From an uncultured Eubacteriales bacterium (GTDB lineage: Bacteria; Bacillota; Clostridia; Christensenellales; Aristaeellaceae), in the NCBI GenBank assembly GCA_902799045.1, contig CADBZH010000003.1:124001-188000 (forward strand): a stretch of DNA of 64,000 nucleotides. The letters run 5' to 3'. This document shows positions 22,971 to 31,570 of the stretch, in pieces; within the stretch, counting starts at the first letter, position 1; the number at the start of each line of letters is the position of its first letter. The notes beneath the pieces are model-generated. The model made no database searches. It was not told the origin of the DNA and saw nothing but the letters and a program-made list of their open reading frames with translations. The position numbers were made by a program, and so were the translations under genes.

Positions 22971-24059
22971 ATGAAGAAGAGAGTGTTCTGCGCGCTGCTG
23001 ATCGCGGCGCTGCTGCTGGCGCTGCCCATGGGGGCGCTGGCGAAGCAGGCGAAGCCGGGCATCCGCTTTCCCGCGAAGGTGGGGCTGATGCTGGAGGGCG
23101 ACGAGGTGACGCTGACGCCGAAGCTGAAGCGGACGACGCCGGACGCGCTGATCTGGGAGAGCAGCGATGAGGCCGTGCTGACCGTCTGGGGCGGCAAGCT
23201 GACGGCGGTGAAGGCCGGCAAGGCCGTGGTGTCGGCCAGCGCCGGCGGAGCGAAGGCCCGCTGCGGCGTGGTGGTGCTGCCGAAGGCGCTGGCGCTGGAG
23301 GTGGGCGGCAGGGCGACGCTGCCCCGCGGCGGCGTGGAAAAGTATGCCGTGCGGGACAAGAAGCTCCTCTCCGTGACGAGGAAGGGCGTCGTCACCGCCA
23401 AGGCCGAGGGCCAAACCCAGCTGATGGTGTACTACGGCAAGCAGAAGGTGCTGATCGACGTGACCGTCGGCGCGCCGCCGACGGCGGACAACCCGTCCCT
23501 GGGCGACGTGGGCGACGCCACCCAGGTGGTGCTGGTGGAGTATACCGGCGGCTCGTCCGCCACGCTGACCTGCTATGAGAAGCGAAACGGCGCCTGGCAG
23601 GCGCTGCACAGCTGCGGGGCCTATGTGGGCTCGAACGGCATCGACAAGGCCGTGGCGGGGGACCGGCGCACGCCCACCGGCGTCTACAACCTGACCACGC
23701 CCTTCGGCATCAAGGACGATCCCGGCGCGGGCATGCCCTACACGAAGGTGACGAAGTATCACTACTGGTGCGGGGATTCCTCCAGCCAGTATTATAACCG
23801 GCTGGTGGACGAGCGCACGGCGGACCGCAAGCACACCTCCGCCGACGAATACCTCATCAACTACAAGGGCGTGTACAACTACTGCCTGTTCATCGACTAC
23901 AACGCCCAGGGCACGCCCGGGAAGGGCAGCTGCATCTTCCTGCACTGCACCGGCTCCAAAAAGAGCACCGCCGGGTGCGTCGCCATCCCCGAGAAGGACA
24001 TGCTCCAGGTGATCCGCTGGGCAAAGGCCGGCGCGAAGATCGTGATCCGGAGCAAGTGA
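22971..24059 (+). CDS. Secreted L,D-transpeptidase with Ig-like repeats
   Basis: A 362-residue exported enzyme. The signal peptide MKKRVFCALLIAALLLALPM ends near ALA-KQ. Two short bacterial Ig-like (BIG2-type) repeats occupy ~35-165, each with a conserved pattern (AVLTVWGGKLTAVKAGKAVV; LLSVTRKGVVTAKAEGQTQL). The C-terminal ~190 residues form a YkuD-type domain: GDRRTPTGVYNL, then HCTGSKKSTAGCVAI, where His325 and the nucleophile Cys336 complete the catalytic motif. Such enzymes make 3-3 crosslinks or attach proteins to peptidoglycan. AGGAGG lies just upstream of the ATG. A family A repeat follows its stop. Confidence 0.9.
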   Translation: MKKRVFCALLIAALLLALPMGALAKQAKPGIRFPAKVGLMLEGDEVTLTPKLKRTTPDALIWESSDEAVLTVWGGKLTAVKAGKAVVSASAGGAKARCGVVVLPKALALEVGGRATLPRGGVEKYAVRDKKLLSVTRKGVVTAKAEGQTQLMVYYGKQKVLIDVTVGAPPTADNPSLGDVGDATQVVLVEYTGGSSATLTCYEKRNGAWQALHSCGAYVGSNGIDKAVAGDRRTPTGVYNLTTPFGIKDDPGAGMPYTKVTKYHYWCGDSSSQYYNRLVDERTADRKHTSADEYLINYKGVYNYCLFIDYNAQGTPGKGSCIFLHCTGSKKSTAGCVAIPEKDMLQVIRWAKAGAKIVIRSK

Positions 24060-24076
24060 GATTTCCGCAATGGGAG

Positions 24077-24139
24077 ACCGGATTGCCACATCGGCCGGAA
24101 TGGAATCCTCCGGCGAAGCGACGACGCGGCAATCCGGTC
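24077..24139. repeat. Dispersed palindromic repeat, family A copy 2
   Basis: ACCGGATTGCCACATCGG...CGACGCGGCAATCCGGT with a shortened, different core. It lies 17 bases after the L,D-transpeptidase stop and is followed by TCTTTTCC on the plus strand, so it may terminate transcription. Confidence 0.8.
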
Positions 24140-24150
24140 TTTTCCACCTA

Positions 24151-24198
24151 AAAGTTAATTAAAGTTAACTTGACACAGTTAGTTAAACGATATAAACT
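24151..24198 (+). promoter_or_regulatory. feo promoter with repeated AGTTAA operator-like motifs
   Basis: TTGACA (24170-24175) with a TATAAACT -10 region starting at 24191. The -35 is flanked by AGTTAATT, AGTTAACT and AGTTAGTTAA, forming direct and inverted repeats reminiscent of DtxR-family or Fur-type iron-regulator sites. The regulator is inferred from the feo context only. Confidence 0.5.
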
Positions 24199-24265
24199 GT
24201 ATATGCTTCAAGGGGAGCGCATATAGTATGCCGCGAAGCGCGGCGACGGAACGGGGCGAATAGCG

Positions 24266-26608
24266 ATGACGCTGAGAGATTTGAAGGTGGGCCAGTGTGC
24301 CCGCATCGAGGCCGTGGGCGGCGAGGGAGCGCTGCGCCAGCACTTCCTGGACATGGGCGTGATTCCCGGCGCGGAGGCGATGCTGGTGAAGCTGGCGCCG
24401 ATGGGCGATCCGATGGAGCTGCGCGTGCACGGCTATGAGCTGACGCTGCGCCTGGCGGACGCCGAGCGGATCGAGGCGACGCTGATCCCGGCGCTGACGG
24501 ACCGCACGGCCCCCGCGGACAAGGGCCGCGAGGCGCCGCACCTGGGCCTGGGCGAGGATGGCAAGTTTCACCCGAAGGGCAGCGGTACGCCCCTTCCCAA
24601 GGGCGAAAGGCTGACGTTCGCGCTGGTGGGCAACCAGAACAGCGGCAAGACCACCCTCTTCAACCAGCTGACCGGCGCGAACCAGCACGTGGGCAACTTT
24701 CCCGGCGTGACGGTGGACCGCAAGGACGGCGCGATCCGCGGCCAGGCGAACACCTCCATCACCGACCTGCCGGGCATCTACTCCATGTCGCCCTATTCCA
24801 GCGAGGAGCTGGTCTCCCGCGATTTCGTGCTGCGGGAGAAGCCGAAGGCCATCATCAACATCGTGGACGCCACGAACATCGAGCGCAACCTCTACCTGAC
24901 GATGCAGCTGCTGGAGATGGGCATCCCCACCGTGGTGGCGCTGAACATGATGGACGAGATGAGCGGCAACGGCGGCTCCGTGGACATCAACGGCATGGAG
25001 GCGGCGCTGGGCGTGCCGGTGGTGCCGATTTCGGCGGCGAAGAACCAGGGCGTGGACGAGCTGGTGAAGCACGCCATGCACATCGCGTATTATCAGGAAA
25101 AGCCGCTTCGCCAGGATTTCTGCGATTCCACAGAGAACGGCGGCGCGGTGCACCGGGCGCTGCACGCCGTGGTGCACCTGATCGAGGACCACGCCGAGGC
25201 CGCGGGGCTTCCGAAGCGCTTTGCCGCCAGCAAGCTGATCGAGGGTGACAAGCTGATCCTGGAGCAGCTGAAGCTGGATGAGAACGAGGTGGAGCTGCTG
25301 GAGCACATCGTGCTGCAAATGGAGAAGGAGCGCGGCCTGGACCGCAGCGCCGCCATCGCGGACATGCGCTTCGCGTTCATCCGGCGGGTGTGCGACCAGT
25401 GCGTCACCCATCCCCGGGAGAGCCGGGAGCACCTGCGCAGCCAGCGGATCGACAGGATCCTGACGGGCAAGTACACGGCCCTGCCGATGTTCGTCGGCAT
25501 CATGGCGCTGGTGTTCTACCTGACGTTCAACGTCATCGGCGCGTGGCTGCAGGAGCTGCTGGAGCAGGGCGTGGGCGCGCTGACGGAGCTTGTGGATGGC
25601 TGGCTCGCCGCCGCGAACGTGAACGAGACCATCCACCGGCTGATCATCGACGGCATCTTCGAGGGCGTGGGCAGCGTGCTCAGCTTCCTGCCCATCATCG
25701 TCACGCTGTTCTTCTTCCTCTCGCTGCTGGAGGACAGCGGCTACATCGCCCGCGTGGCCTTCTTCATGGACAAGCTGCTCCGGAAGATCGGCCTGTCCGG
25801 GCGCAGCATCGTGCCGATGCTGATCGGCTTCGGCTGCACGGTGCCGGCGGTGATGTCCACCCGGACGTTGCCCAGCGAGCGCGACCGCAAGATGACCATC
25901 CTGCTGACCCCGTTCATGAGCTGCACGGCCAAGCTGCCCATCTACGCCTTCTTCGTCCAGGCCTTCTTCCCGAAGCGGGGCGGGCTCATCATGACGGAGC
26001 TTTACGTACTGGGCATCGTCATCAGCATCGTGATGGCGCTGGTGTTCAAGAGCACGCTGTTCAAGGGCGAGGCTGTGCCGTTTGTGATGGAGCTGCCGAA
26101 CTATCGCCTGCCCAGCCCCCGGAGCGTGTTCCAGCTGCTGTGGGAGAAGGCGAAGGACTTCCTCCAGCGCGCGTTCTCGGTGATCCTGATCGCCACCGTG
26201 GTGGTCTGGTTCCTGAAGAGCTTCGACATGCACCTGAACCTGCTGGCCGAGGAGGAGAGCGCCGAGAGCATCCTCGCCACGCTGTCGGGCCTGCTGGTGC
26301 CGGTGATGCGGCCGGTGGGCCTGGGCGACTGGCGCGTCGTGTCCGCGCTGATCAGCGGCTTCATGGCCAAGGAGAGCGTGGTGTCGGTGCTGAAGGTGCT
26401 GTTTGCCGGCGGCGTCACCTCCGCCATGACCTCGCTCGGCGCCGCGTCACTGCTGGTGTTCAGCCTGCTCTACACCCCCTGTGTGGCCGCCGTCGCCTCC
26501 ATCCGGCGGGAGCTGGGCCGCAAGTGGGCCGTCAGCGTCGTGCTGTGGCAGTGCGCCGTGGCGTGGCTCGCCGCGCTGGCGGTGCGGCTGATCGGGTCGG
26601 TTTTGTGA
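24266..26608 (+). CDS. feoB: Ferrous iron transporter, FeoA-FeoB fusion
   Basis: A 780-residue Fe(II) importer. Residues ~1-74 are a FeoA (SH3-like) domain, fused through a linker to FeoB. The G-protein domain has G1 GNQNSGKTT (122-130), G3 DLPGIYSM and G4 NMMDEM. A helical domain and the membrane Gate core follow (YIARVAFFMDKLLRKIGLSG, GFGCTVPAVM, SCTAKLPIYA, YTPCVAAVASIRRELG). Fusion of FeoA to FeoB occurs in some Firmicutes but separate genes are commoner. The ribosome site upstream of the ATG (GGGGCG) is modest. The FeoB-associated peptide follows 41 bases later. Confidence 0.95.
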   Translation: MTLRDLKVGQCARIEAVGGEGALRQHFLDMGVIPGAEAMLVKLAPMGDPMELRVHGYELTLRLADAERIEATLIPALTDRTAPADKGREAPHLGLGEDGKFHPKGSGTPLPKGERLTFALVGNQNSGKTTLFNQLTGANQHVGNFPGVTVDRKDGAIRGQANTSITDLPGIYSMSPYSSEELVSRDFVLREKPKAIINIVDATNIERNLYLTMQLLEMGIPTVVALNMMDEMSGNGGSVDINGMEAALGVPVVPISAAKNQGVDELVKHAMHIAYYQEKPLRQDFCDSTENGGAVHRALHAVVHLIEDHAEAAGLPKRFAASKLIEGDKLILEQLKLDENEVELLEHIVLQMEKERGLDRSAAIADMRFAFIRRVCDQCVTHPRESREHLRSQRIDRILTGKYTALPMFVGIMALVFYLTFNVIGAWLQELLEQGVGALTELVDGWLAAANVNETIHRLIIDGIFEGVGSVLSFLPIIVTLFFFLSLLEDSGYIARVAFFMDKLLRKIGLSGRSIVPMLIGFGCTVPAVMSTRTLPSERDRKMTILLTPFMSCTAKLPIYAFFVQAFFPKRGGLIMTELYVLGIVISIVMALVFKSTLFKGEAVPFVMELPNYRLPSPRSVFQLLWEKAKDFLQRAFSVILIATVVVWFLKSFDMHLNLLAEEESAESILATLSGLLVPVMRPVGLGDWRVVSALISGFMAKESVVSVLKVLFAGGVTSAMTSLGAASLLVFSLLYTPCVAAVASIRRELGRKWAVSVVLWQCAVAWLAALAVRLIGSVL

Positions 26609-26649
26609 GGGCGGAGCGGGCCGCCGCATGAATCAAAGGAGCGACGATT

Positions 26650-26796
26650 ATGAATGTGGTTGATGTCATTCTCATCGCGGCCATCGCGCTGGCCGTCGGC
26701 CTAGCGGCATGGCGAATGATCCGCAACCGGAGGAAGGGCAAGTGCAGCTGCGGCTGCGACGTGTGCACCTGCGGCTGCGGCAGGAAGAAGGGATAG
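26650..26796 (+). CDS. FeoB-associated Cys-rich membrane peptide
   Basis: A 48-residue peptide: one membrane helix (VVDVILIAAIALAVGLAAW), a basic patch RNRRKGK, then the Cys cluster CSCGCDVCTCGCG with six Cys. This matches the small FeoB-associated Cys-rich family that follows feoB in many Clostridia; a role in assembling or gating the transporter through metal binding is inferred. AAAGGAG lies 7 bases before the ATG. Confidence 0.88.
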   Translation: MNVVDVILIAAIALAVGLAAWRMIRNRRKGKCSCGCDVCTCGCGRKKG

Positions 26797-26799
26797 CCT

Positions 26800-27663
26800 T
26801 CAGCCCCCTCCGTCCGCCAGCCAGCCCACCAGCGCGGCATAGTCGCCCCGGGCGGGGCTGAGGCGGGGAAGGCCGCCGGCCGCGCCATGGGCGAGGGCCT
26901 CGCCGCCGGAACACCGATAGACCTGCGCAAGCGGGTCTTTCATTTTGTCCCGCATCCGCTGCCAGGCCGCGCCGTCGGCGTTCAGCAGCAGCCCCATGGC
27001 ATAGCGCAGCGCCCACAGCCGCGCGGAATCCGCGAACGCGCCGCCGGCGTCCATGCAGCGCCGCCACGCCAGGATGTTCGCCGCGCCCTCGTCCGCGACG
27101 CCCTGCAGGTGCGCCAGCTCGTGCACGGCGGTGAAGGGGATGAGCGCCGGGGAGGCCGTGGCGTCCACGATCGCTTCGCCGGTCAGGGGCACGAACAGGC
27201 CCGATACGGCGGCCGCGCGCATCCACTCCGGATAGCGGGCGGCCTTCACCGCGCCGCCTGTGAGGCCCGCCGCCTCCGGCGCGAGGCGCGCGCTCTCTTC
27301 GGGAGCGGGAAAGGCGAGGGGCGAGGCGTTCAGCGCGTCGATCAGCTCCCCGCACAGCCATTCCAGGCGGTCCGCATCGGGAACCGGCGGGGTCTCCACC
27401 GGCTGCGCCATGGCCGGGAGCCAGGTCAGCGCCAGCGCCGCGGCGAGGAGCAGCGCCGTCCAACTGACGCCCCGGAGCCAGCGCACAAGCGGCGCGAGCA
27501 GCCGCTGCCGCGCGGCGCGAAGCAGCGCCGCGGCCAGCGCCGCCGCCGTCAGCAGCGCCAGCGCGAAGGCCAGCGGTTCTGCCACCGGGAAGGGGATGCG
27601 GGCGGTCCGGGCGTGCAGGGAAAGGAGCAGGGGACGGGTCCAGTGCTTCAACATCCATGCCAT
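26800..27663 (-). CDS. DUF3810-like membrane protein with HELAH metalloprotease-like motif
   Basis: A 287-residue protein with two N-terminal membrane helices (PLAFALALLTAAALAAALL and WTALLLAAALALTWLPAMA) and a larger, probably extracytoplasmic domain. The motif HELAHLQGVADEGAANIL resembles HExxH zinc-peptidase sites and is characteristic of DUF3810. No substrate is known. GGAGGG precedes the chosen ATG; an ATG five codons upstream is less well placed. It converges on the FeoB-associated gene with three bases between the stops and no visible terminator. Confidence 0.78.
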   Translation of the reverse strand: MAWMLKHWTRPLLLSLHARTARIPFPVAEPLAFALALLTAAALAAALLRAARQRLLAPLVRWLRGVSWTALLLAAALALTWLPAMAQPVETPPVPDADRLEWLCGELIDALNASPLAFPAPEESARLAPEAAGLTGGAVKAARYPEWMRAAAVSGLFVPLTGEAIVDATASPALIPFTAVHELAHLQGVADEGAANILAWRRCMDAGGAFADSARLWALRYAMGLLLNADGAAWQRMRDKMKDPLAQVYRCSGGEALAHGAAGGLPRLSPARGDYAALVGWLADGGG

Positions 27664-27747
27664 TCTTCGTCCCTCCACACATGTGCTTTCATCTCATTAT
27701 CACATATTCCTTTCCCCAAAATCAAAGGGAATAGATGGAAACGGTGA

Positions 27748-27776
27748 TTGCACCGCGGGCCGACATGGGCTATAAT
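27748..27776 (+). promoter_or_regulatory. Promoter of the ABC exporter operon
   Basis: TTGCAC (27748-27753), 17-bp spacer, perfect TATAAT (27771-27776). Confidence 0.75.
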
Positions 27777-27811
27777 AGTAAAAAGCCATGCAAGGACGAC
27801 GGGGACTGAAC

Positions 27812-29551
27812 ATGCTGAAATACCTGAAGAAGTACAGAATGGAATGCGTCTGCGCGCCGCTGTTCAAGATGCTGGAGGCGGTGCTGGAGCTGTTTGTGCC
27901 GCTGGCGGTGGCCTCGATCATCGACCGGGGCATCGGCCAGGGCAGCGCGGAGCACGTCTGGCGCATGACCGGCCTGCTGGGCCTGCTGGCGGCGGTGGGC
28001 CTGGCGGCGGCGGTCACGGCGCAATACTTCGCGGCCAGGGCCGCCACCGGCTTTGCCGCGGACGTGCGCCACACGCTGTTTGAAAAGCTGGAGGCGCTGG
28101 CGCACCCGGACGTGGACCGGCTGGGCGTTTCGGCGATGATCACCCGCATGACCAGCGACGTGAACCAGGCGCAGACCGGCGTGAACATGGCGCTGCGGCT
28201 GCTGCTGCGCTCGCCCTTCGTGGTGATGGGGGCCATGGTGATGGCCTTCACCATCGACGTGCGCTGCGCGCTGATCTTCGCGCTGGTGATCGCCGTGCTG
28301 GGCGTGGCGGTGGGCGTCATCATGGCGGCAAACATCCCGATGATGCAGGGCGTGCAGCGCCAGCTGGAGGCGGTGCTGGGCGCGACCCGCGAGAGCCTGT
28401 CCGGCGCGCGGGTGATTCGCGCGTTCCGCCGGGAGGACGCCGAATACCAGGCCTTCCGGGCGAAGAACCGCGAGCTGACCGCCCGCCAGCGGCGGGCCGG
28501 ACGGGTGTCGGCGCTGTTGAACCCCGTCACCTACGTGGTCATCAACGCGGCGGTGGTGCTGCTGGTGCGCCAGGGCGCGATCCGCGTGGATTCCGGCGCG
28601 CTGACCACCGGCCAGGTGGTGGCCCTCTACAATTACATGAGCCAGATCCTGGTGGAGCTGATTAAGTTTGCCTCGCTGACGATCACGATCAACAAGGCCT
28701 GGGCCAGCTGGAAGCGCATCGCCGACGTGCTGGCGACGGAGCCCTCGATGGCCTGGCCGGACCGGTCCGCCGCGCCGGCGGCGGACGCCCCGGCGGTGGC
28801 CTTCGAGCACGTGACGCTGACCTATCCGAACGCGGCCAGCCCCGCGCTGGAGGACATCGACTTTGCCGTTGGGCGCGGCCAGACCGTCGGCGTCATCGGC
28901 GGCACCGGCTCCGGCAAGAGCTCGCTGGCGCGGCTGATCCCCCGCTTCTACGACGCGACCGGCGGCGTGGTGCGGGTGGACGGCGTGGACGTGCGCGATT
29001 ATGCCAAGGCGGCGCTGCGCGGGAAGATCGGCGTGGTGCCCCAGCGGGCGCAGCTGTTCAAGGGCACCGTCCGCGACAACCTGCGCTGGGGCAGGCCCGA
29101 CGCGGACGACGACGCGCTGCTTGTCGCGGCCGAGGCCGCCCAGGCGCTGGACGTGCTGGCCGCGAAGGGCGGCCTGGACGGCGAGCTGGAGCAGAACGGC
29201 GGCAACCTTTCCGGCGGCCAGAAGCAGCGGCTTACCGTCGCCCGGGCGCTGGTCCGGCGGCCGGAGATCCTGATCCTGGACGACAGCGCCTCGGCGCTGG
29301 ACATGGCGACGGACGCGCGGCTGCGGCGGGCGATCGCCCATCTGGACTACCGGCCCACCGTGTTCATCATCTCCCAGCGGGCGGCGTCGATCATGGCGGC
29401 GGACCTGATCCTCGTCCTGGACGACGGCAGGATCGTGGGGAAGGGAAGGCACACGGAGCTTATGGAGAGCTGCCCGATCTACCGGGAGATCTACGATTCC
29501 CAGTTCGGCGGGGCGAATGCCGCCGCCGTCGGAGAGGGGGTGGGCGCATGA
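27812..29551 (+). CDS. ABC exporter half-transporter with degenerate ATPase site
   Basis: A 579-residue transmembrane-plus-ATPase subunit (type IV ABC exporter). Six helices span ~15-300; the NBD has Walker A GGTGSGKSS, signature LSGGQKQRL and Walker B ILILDDSAS. The residue after the Walker B Asp, normally catalytic Glu, is Asp, and the switch His is replaced by Gln (IISQRAAS). This is the usual picture of the non-catalytic partner in heterodimeric exporters such as BmrC/TM287 types. I chose the ATG giving MLKYLKKYRMECV; an earlier in-frame ATG (27788) has no ribosome site. Its stop overlaps the next gene (ATGA). Cargo is unknown. Confidence 0.92.
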   Translation: MLKYLKKYRMECVCAPLFKMLEAVLELFVPLAVASIIDRGIGQGSAEHVWRMTGLLGLLAAVGLAAAVTAQYFAARAATGFAADVRHTLFEKLEALAHPDVDRLGVSAMITRMTSDVNQAQTGVNMALRLLLRSPFVVMGAMVMAFTIDVRCALIFALVIAVLGVAVGVIMAANIPMMQGVQRQLEAVLGATRESLSGARVIRAFRREDAEYQAFRAKNRELTARQRRAGRVSALLNPVTYVVINAAVVLLVRQGAIRVDSGALTTGQVVALYNYMSQILVELIKFASLTITINKAWASWKRIADVLATEPSMAWPDRSAAPAADAPAVAFEHVTLTYPNAASPALEDIDFAVGRGQTVGVIGGTGSGKSSLARLIPRFYDATGGVVRVDGVDVRDYAKAALRGKIGVVPQRAQLFKGTVRDNLRWGRPDADDDALLVAAEAAQALDVLAAKGGLDGELEQNGGNLSGGQKQRLTVARALVRRPEILILDDSASALDMATDARLRRAIAHLDYRPTVFIISQRAASIMAADLILVLDDGRIVGKGRHTELMESCPIYREIYDSQFGGANAAAVGEGVGA

Positions 29552-31311
29552 AGCTTGCCTCCCGGGATCAGCTGGGAACGCTGAAAAAGGTATTGAGGCA
29601 CATCGGTCGCTATCGCTGGCTGGTGCTGTTATCGATCGCGCTGTCGGCGGCCACGGTGGTGCTGACGCTGGTGGTGCCGATCCTGGTCGGACGGGCCATC
29701 GACGGCATCGTCGGCGCGGGCGAGGTGCGCTTCGACCTCATCTGGCCGCTGCTGTGGCGCATCGGCGTGTGCGTGGGGCTGACGGCGCTGGGCACCTGGG
29801 TGATGAACGTGGTGAACAACCGCATCACCTTCGACGTGGTGCGCGACCTGCGCGAGGAGGCGCTGGCCCACATCCACCGCCTGCCGCTGTCCTACATCGA
29901 CGCCCATCCCCACGGGGAGATGGTGAGCCGGGTGATCGCCGACGCGGACGCCTTCGCCGACGGCCTGCTGATGGGCTTCACGCAGCTGTTCACCGGCGTG
30001 CTGACGATCGTGTTTACGCTGGTGTTTATGTGCACCCAGAGCGTGCTGATCACGCTGGTGGTGGTGGCGGTGACGCCGCTGTCGCTGTTCGTGGCGCGGT
30101 TCATCGCCACCCGCACCTACGCCATGTTCCGCCTGCAATCGCAGACGCGCGGCGAACAGACCGCCTTTATCGACGAGCGGATCGGCGCGCTGAAGGTGAC
30201 CCAGGCCTACGGGCGGGAGGCGGCGGAGCTGGAGCGCTTCGATGAAATCAACGAGCGCCTGCGGGATTGCTCGCTGAAGGCGACGTTCTTCTCGTCGCTG
30301 ACGAACCCCTCCACCCGCTTTGTCAATTCGATGGTCTACGCGCTGGTGGCGCTCACCGGCGCGCTGGCGGCCCTGCGCCCCGGCAGCGCCATGACGGTGG
30401 GCATGCTGACGGCCTTCCTCAGCTATGCGAACCAGTACACGAAGCCCTTCAACGAGATCTCCGGCGTGGTGACGGAGCTGCAAAACGCCATCGCCTGCGC
30501 CGCGCGGCTGTTCGAGCTGATCGAAGCCCCCGCCGAGACGCCCGACCCCGCCGGGGCTGAGCCGCTGGAGGACGTGACGGGGCACGTGGAGTTTGACGGC
30601 GTGGCCTTCGCCTATATCCCCGACCGGCCGCTGATCGGCGACTTCAATCTGTCGGTGCGGCCCGGCCAGCGCGTGGCCATCGTCGGCCCCACCGGCTGCG
30701 GCAAGACCACGCTGATCAACCTGCTGATGCGCTTCTACGACGTCGATTCCGGCGAGATCCGCGTGGAGGGCCGCCCGATCCGCGGCATTCCCCGGCGCAG
30801 CCTGCGCGAGGCCTACGGCATGGTGCTGCAGGAGACCTGGCTCAAGAGCGGCACCATTCGCGAAAACCTGACCATGGGCTGCCCGGACGCCACCGACGAG
30901 GCCATCGTCGCCGCCGCCAGGGCCAGCCACGCCCACGCCTTCATCCGCCGCCTGCCCCAGGGCTACGATACCGTGATCGGCGAGGACGGTGGCCAGCTCT
31001 CCCAGGGCCAGAAGCAGCTGCTGTGCATCACGCGGGTGATGCTGCGGCTTCCGCCGATGCTGATCCTGGACGAGGCGACCAGCTCCATCGACACCCGCAC
31101 GGAGCTGCGCATCCAGTCGGCCTTTGCCCGGATGATGCAGGGGCGCACCAGCTTCATCGTGGCCCATCGACTGTCCACCATCCGCGAGGCGGACGTGATC
31201 CTCGTCATGCGCGACGGCCACATCGTCGAGCAGGGCACCCACGAATCGCTGCTGGCGCAAAACGGCTTCTACGCCGAGCTGTACAACAGCCAGTTCGCGC
31301 AGAGCGAATAG
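29548..31311 (+). CDS. ABC exporter half-transporter with canonical ATPase
   Basis: A 587-residue partner of the preceding subunit. Six membrane helices are followed by an NBD with Walker A GPTGCGKTT, signature LSQGQKQLL (second Gly replaced by Gln), Walker B MLILDEATSS with catalytic Glu, and switch His in IVAHRLSTI. Because the canonical Walker motifs of this subunit pair with the intact LSGGQ of the partner, a single consensus ATP site forms per heterodimer, consistent with multidrug or lipid export in this family. The four-base overlap ensures coupled synthesis. Confidence 0.93.
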   Translation: MKLASRDQLGTLKKVLRHIGRYRWLVLLSIALSAATVVLTLVVPILVGRAIDGIVGAGEVRFDLIWPLLWRIGVCVGLTALGTWVMNVVNNRITFDVVRDLREEALAHIHRLPLSYIDAHPHGEMVSRVIADADAFADGLLMGFTQLFTGVLTIVFTLVFMCTQSVLITLVVVAVTPLSLFVARFIATRTYAMFRLQSQTRGEQTAFIDERIGALKVTQAYGREAAELERFDEINERLRDCSLKATFFSSLTNPSTRFVNSMVYALVALTGALAALRPGSAMTVGMLTAFLSYANQYTKPFNEISGVVTELQNAIACAARLFELIEAPAETPDPAGAEPLEDVTGHVEFDGVAFAYIPDRPLIGDFNLSVRPGQRVAIVGPTGCGKTTLINLLMRFYDVDSGEIRVEGRPIRGIPRRSLREAYGMVLQETWLKSGTIRENLTMGCPDATDEAIVAAARASHAHAFIRRLPQGYDTVIGEDGGQLSQGQKQLLCITRVMLRLPPMLILDEATSSIDTRTELRIQSAFARMMQGRTSFIVAHRLSTIREADVILVMRDGHIVEQGTHESLLAQNGFYAELYNSQFAQSE

Positions 31312-31361
31312 AGGGCGTTTCCCTGCGCAGGGGGGATGACCGCAGGCCTTGCCCCAAAAAG

Positions 31362-31469
31362 GGACCCGGATTGCCACGTCGATTCGCTCCTCGAAATGAC
31401 GTACAGCATAGCTCTATCGCACTGTGTCATTGCGAGGAGGCCTTTGGGCCGACGTGGCAATCCGGGTCC
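31362..31469. repeat. Dispersed palindromic repeat, family A copy 3
   Basis: GGACCCGGATTGCCACGTCG...CGACGTGGCAATCCGGGTCC, perfect 20-base outer arms, with inner arms CTCCTCGAAATGAC and GTCATTGCGAGGAG. It lies 50 bases after the exporter operon, converging with the DUF4097 gene. Confidence 0.9.
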
Positions 31470-31570
31470 TTATACTAAACTCAATCTAAAAGTGAACATA
31501 TGCGGAGCGGATTTTTCGTTCTGCCTAAGCAGAGCGGAGGGAGGCGATGCAGCGCATCGTTGACCGCCGG

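Noticed and set aside
24226..24250. Third copy of the shared GAAAGCG leader hairpin before feoB
   Set aside because: The feoB leader has GCCGC-GAAGC-GCGGC, a different and shorter loop, so it was not counted.
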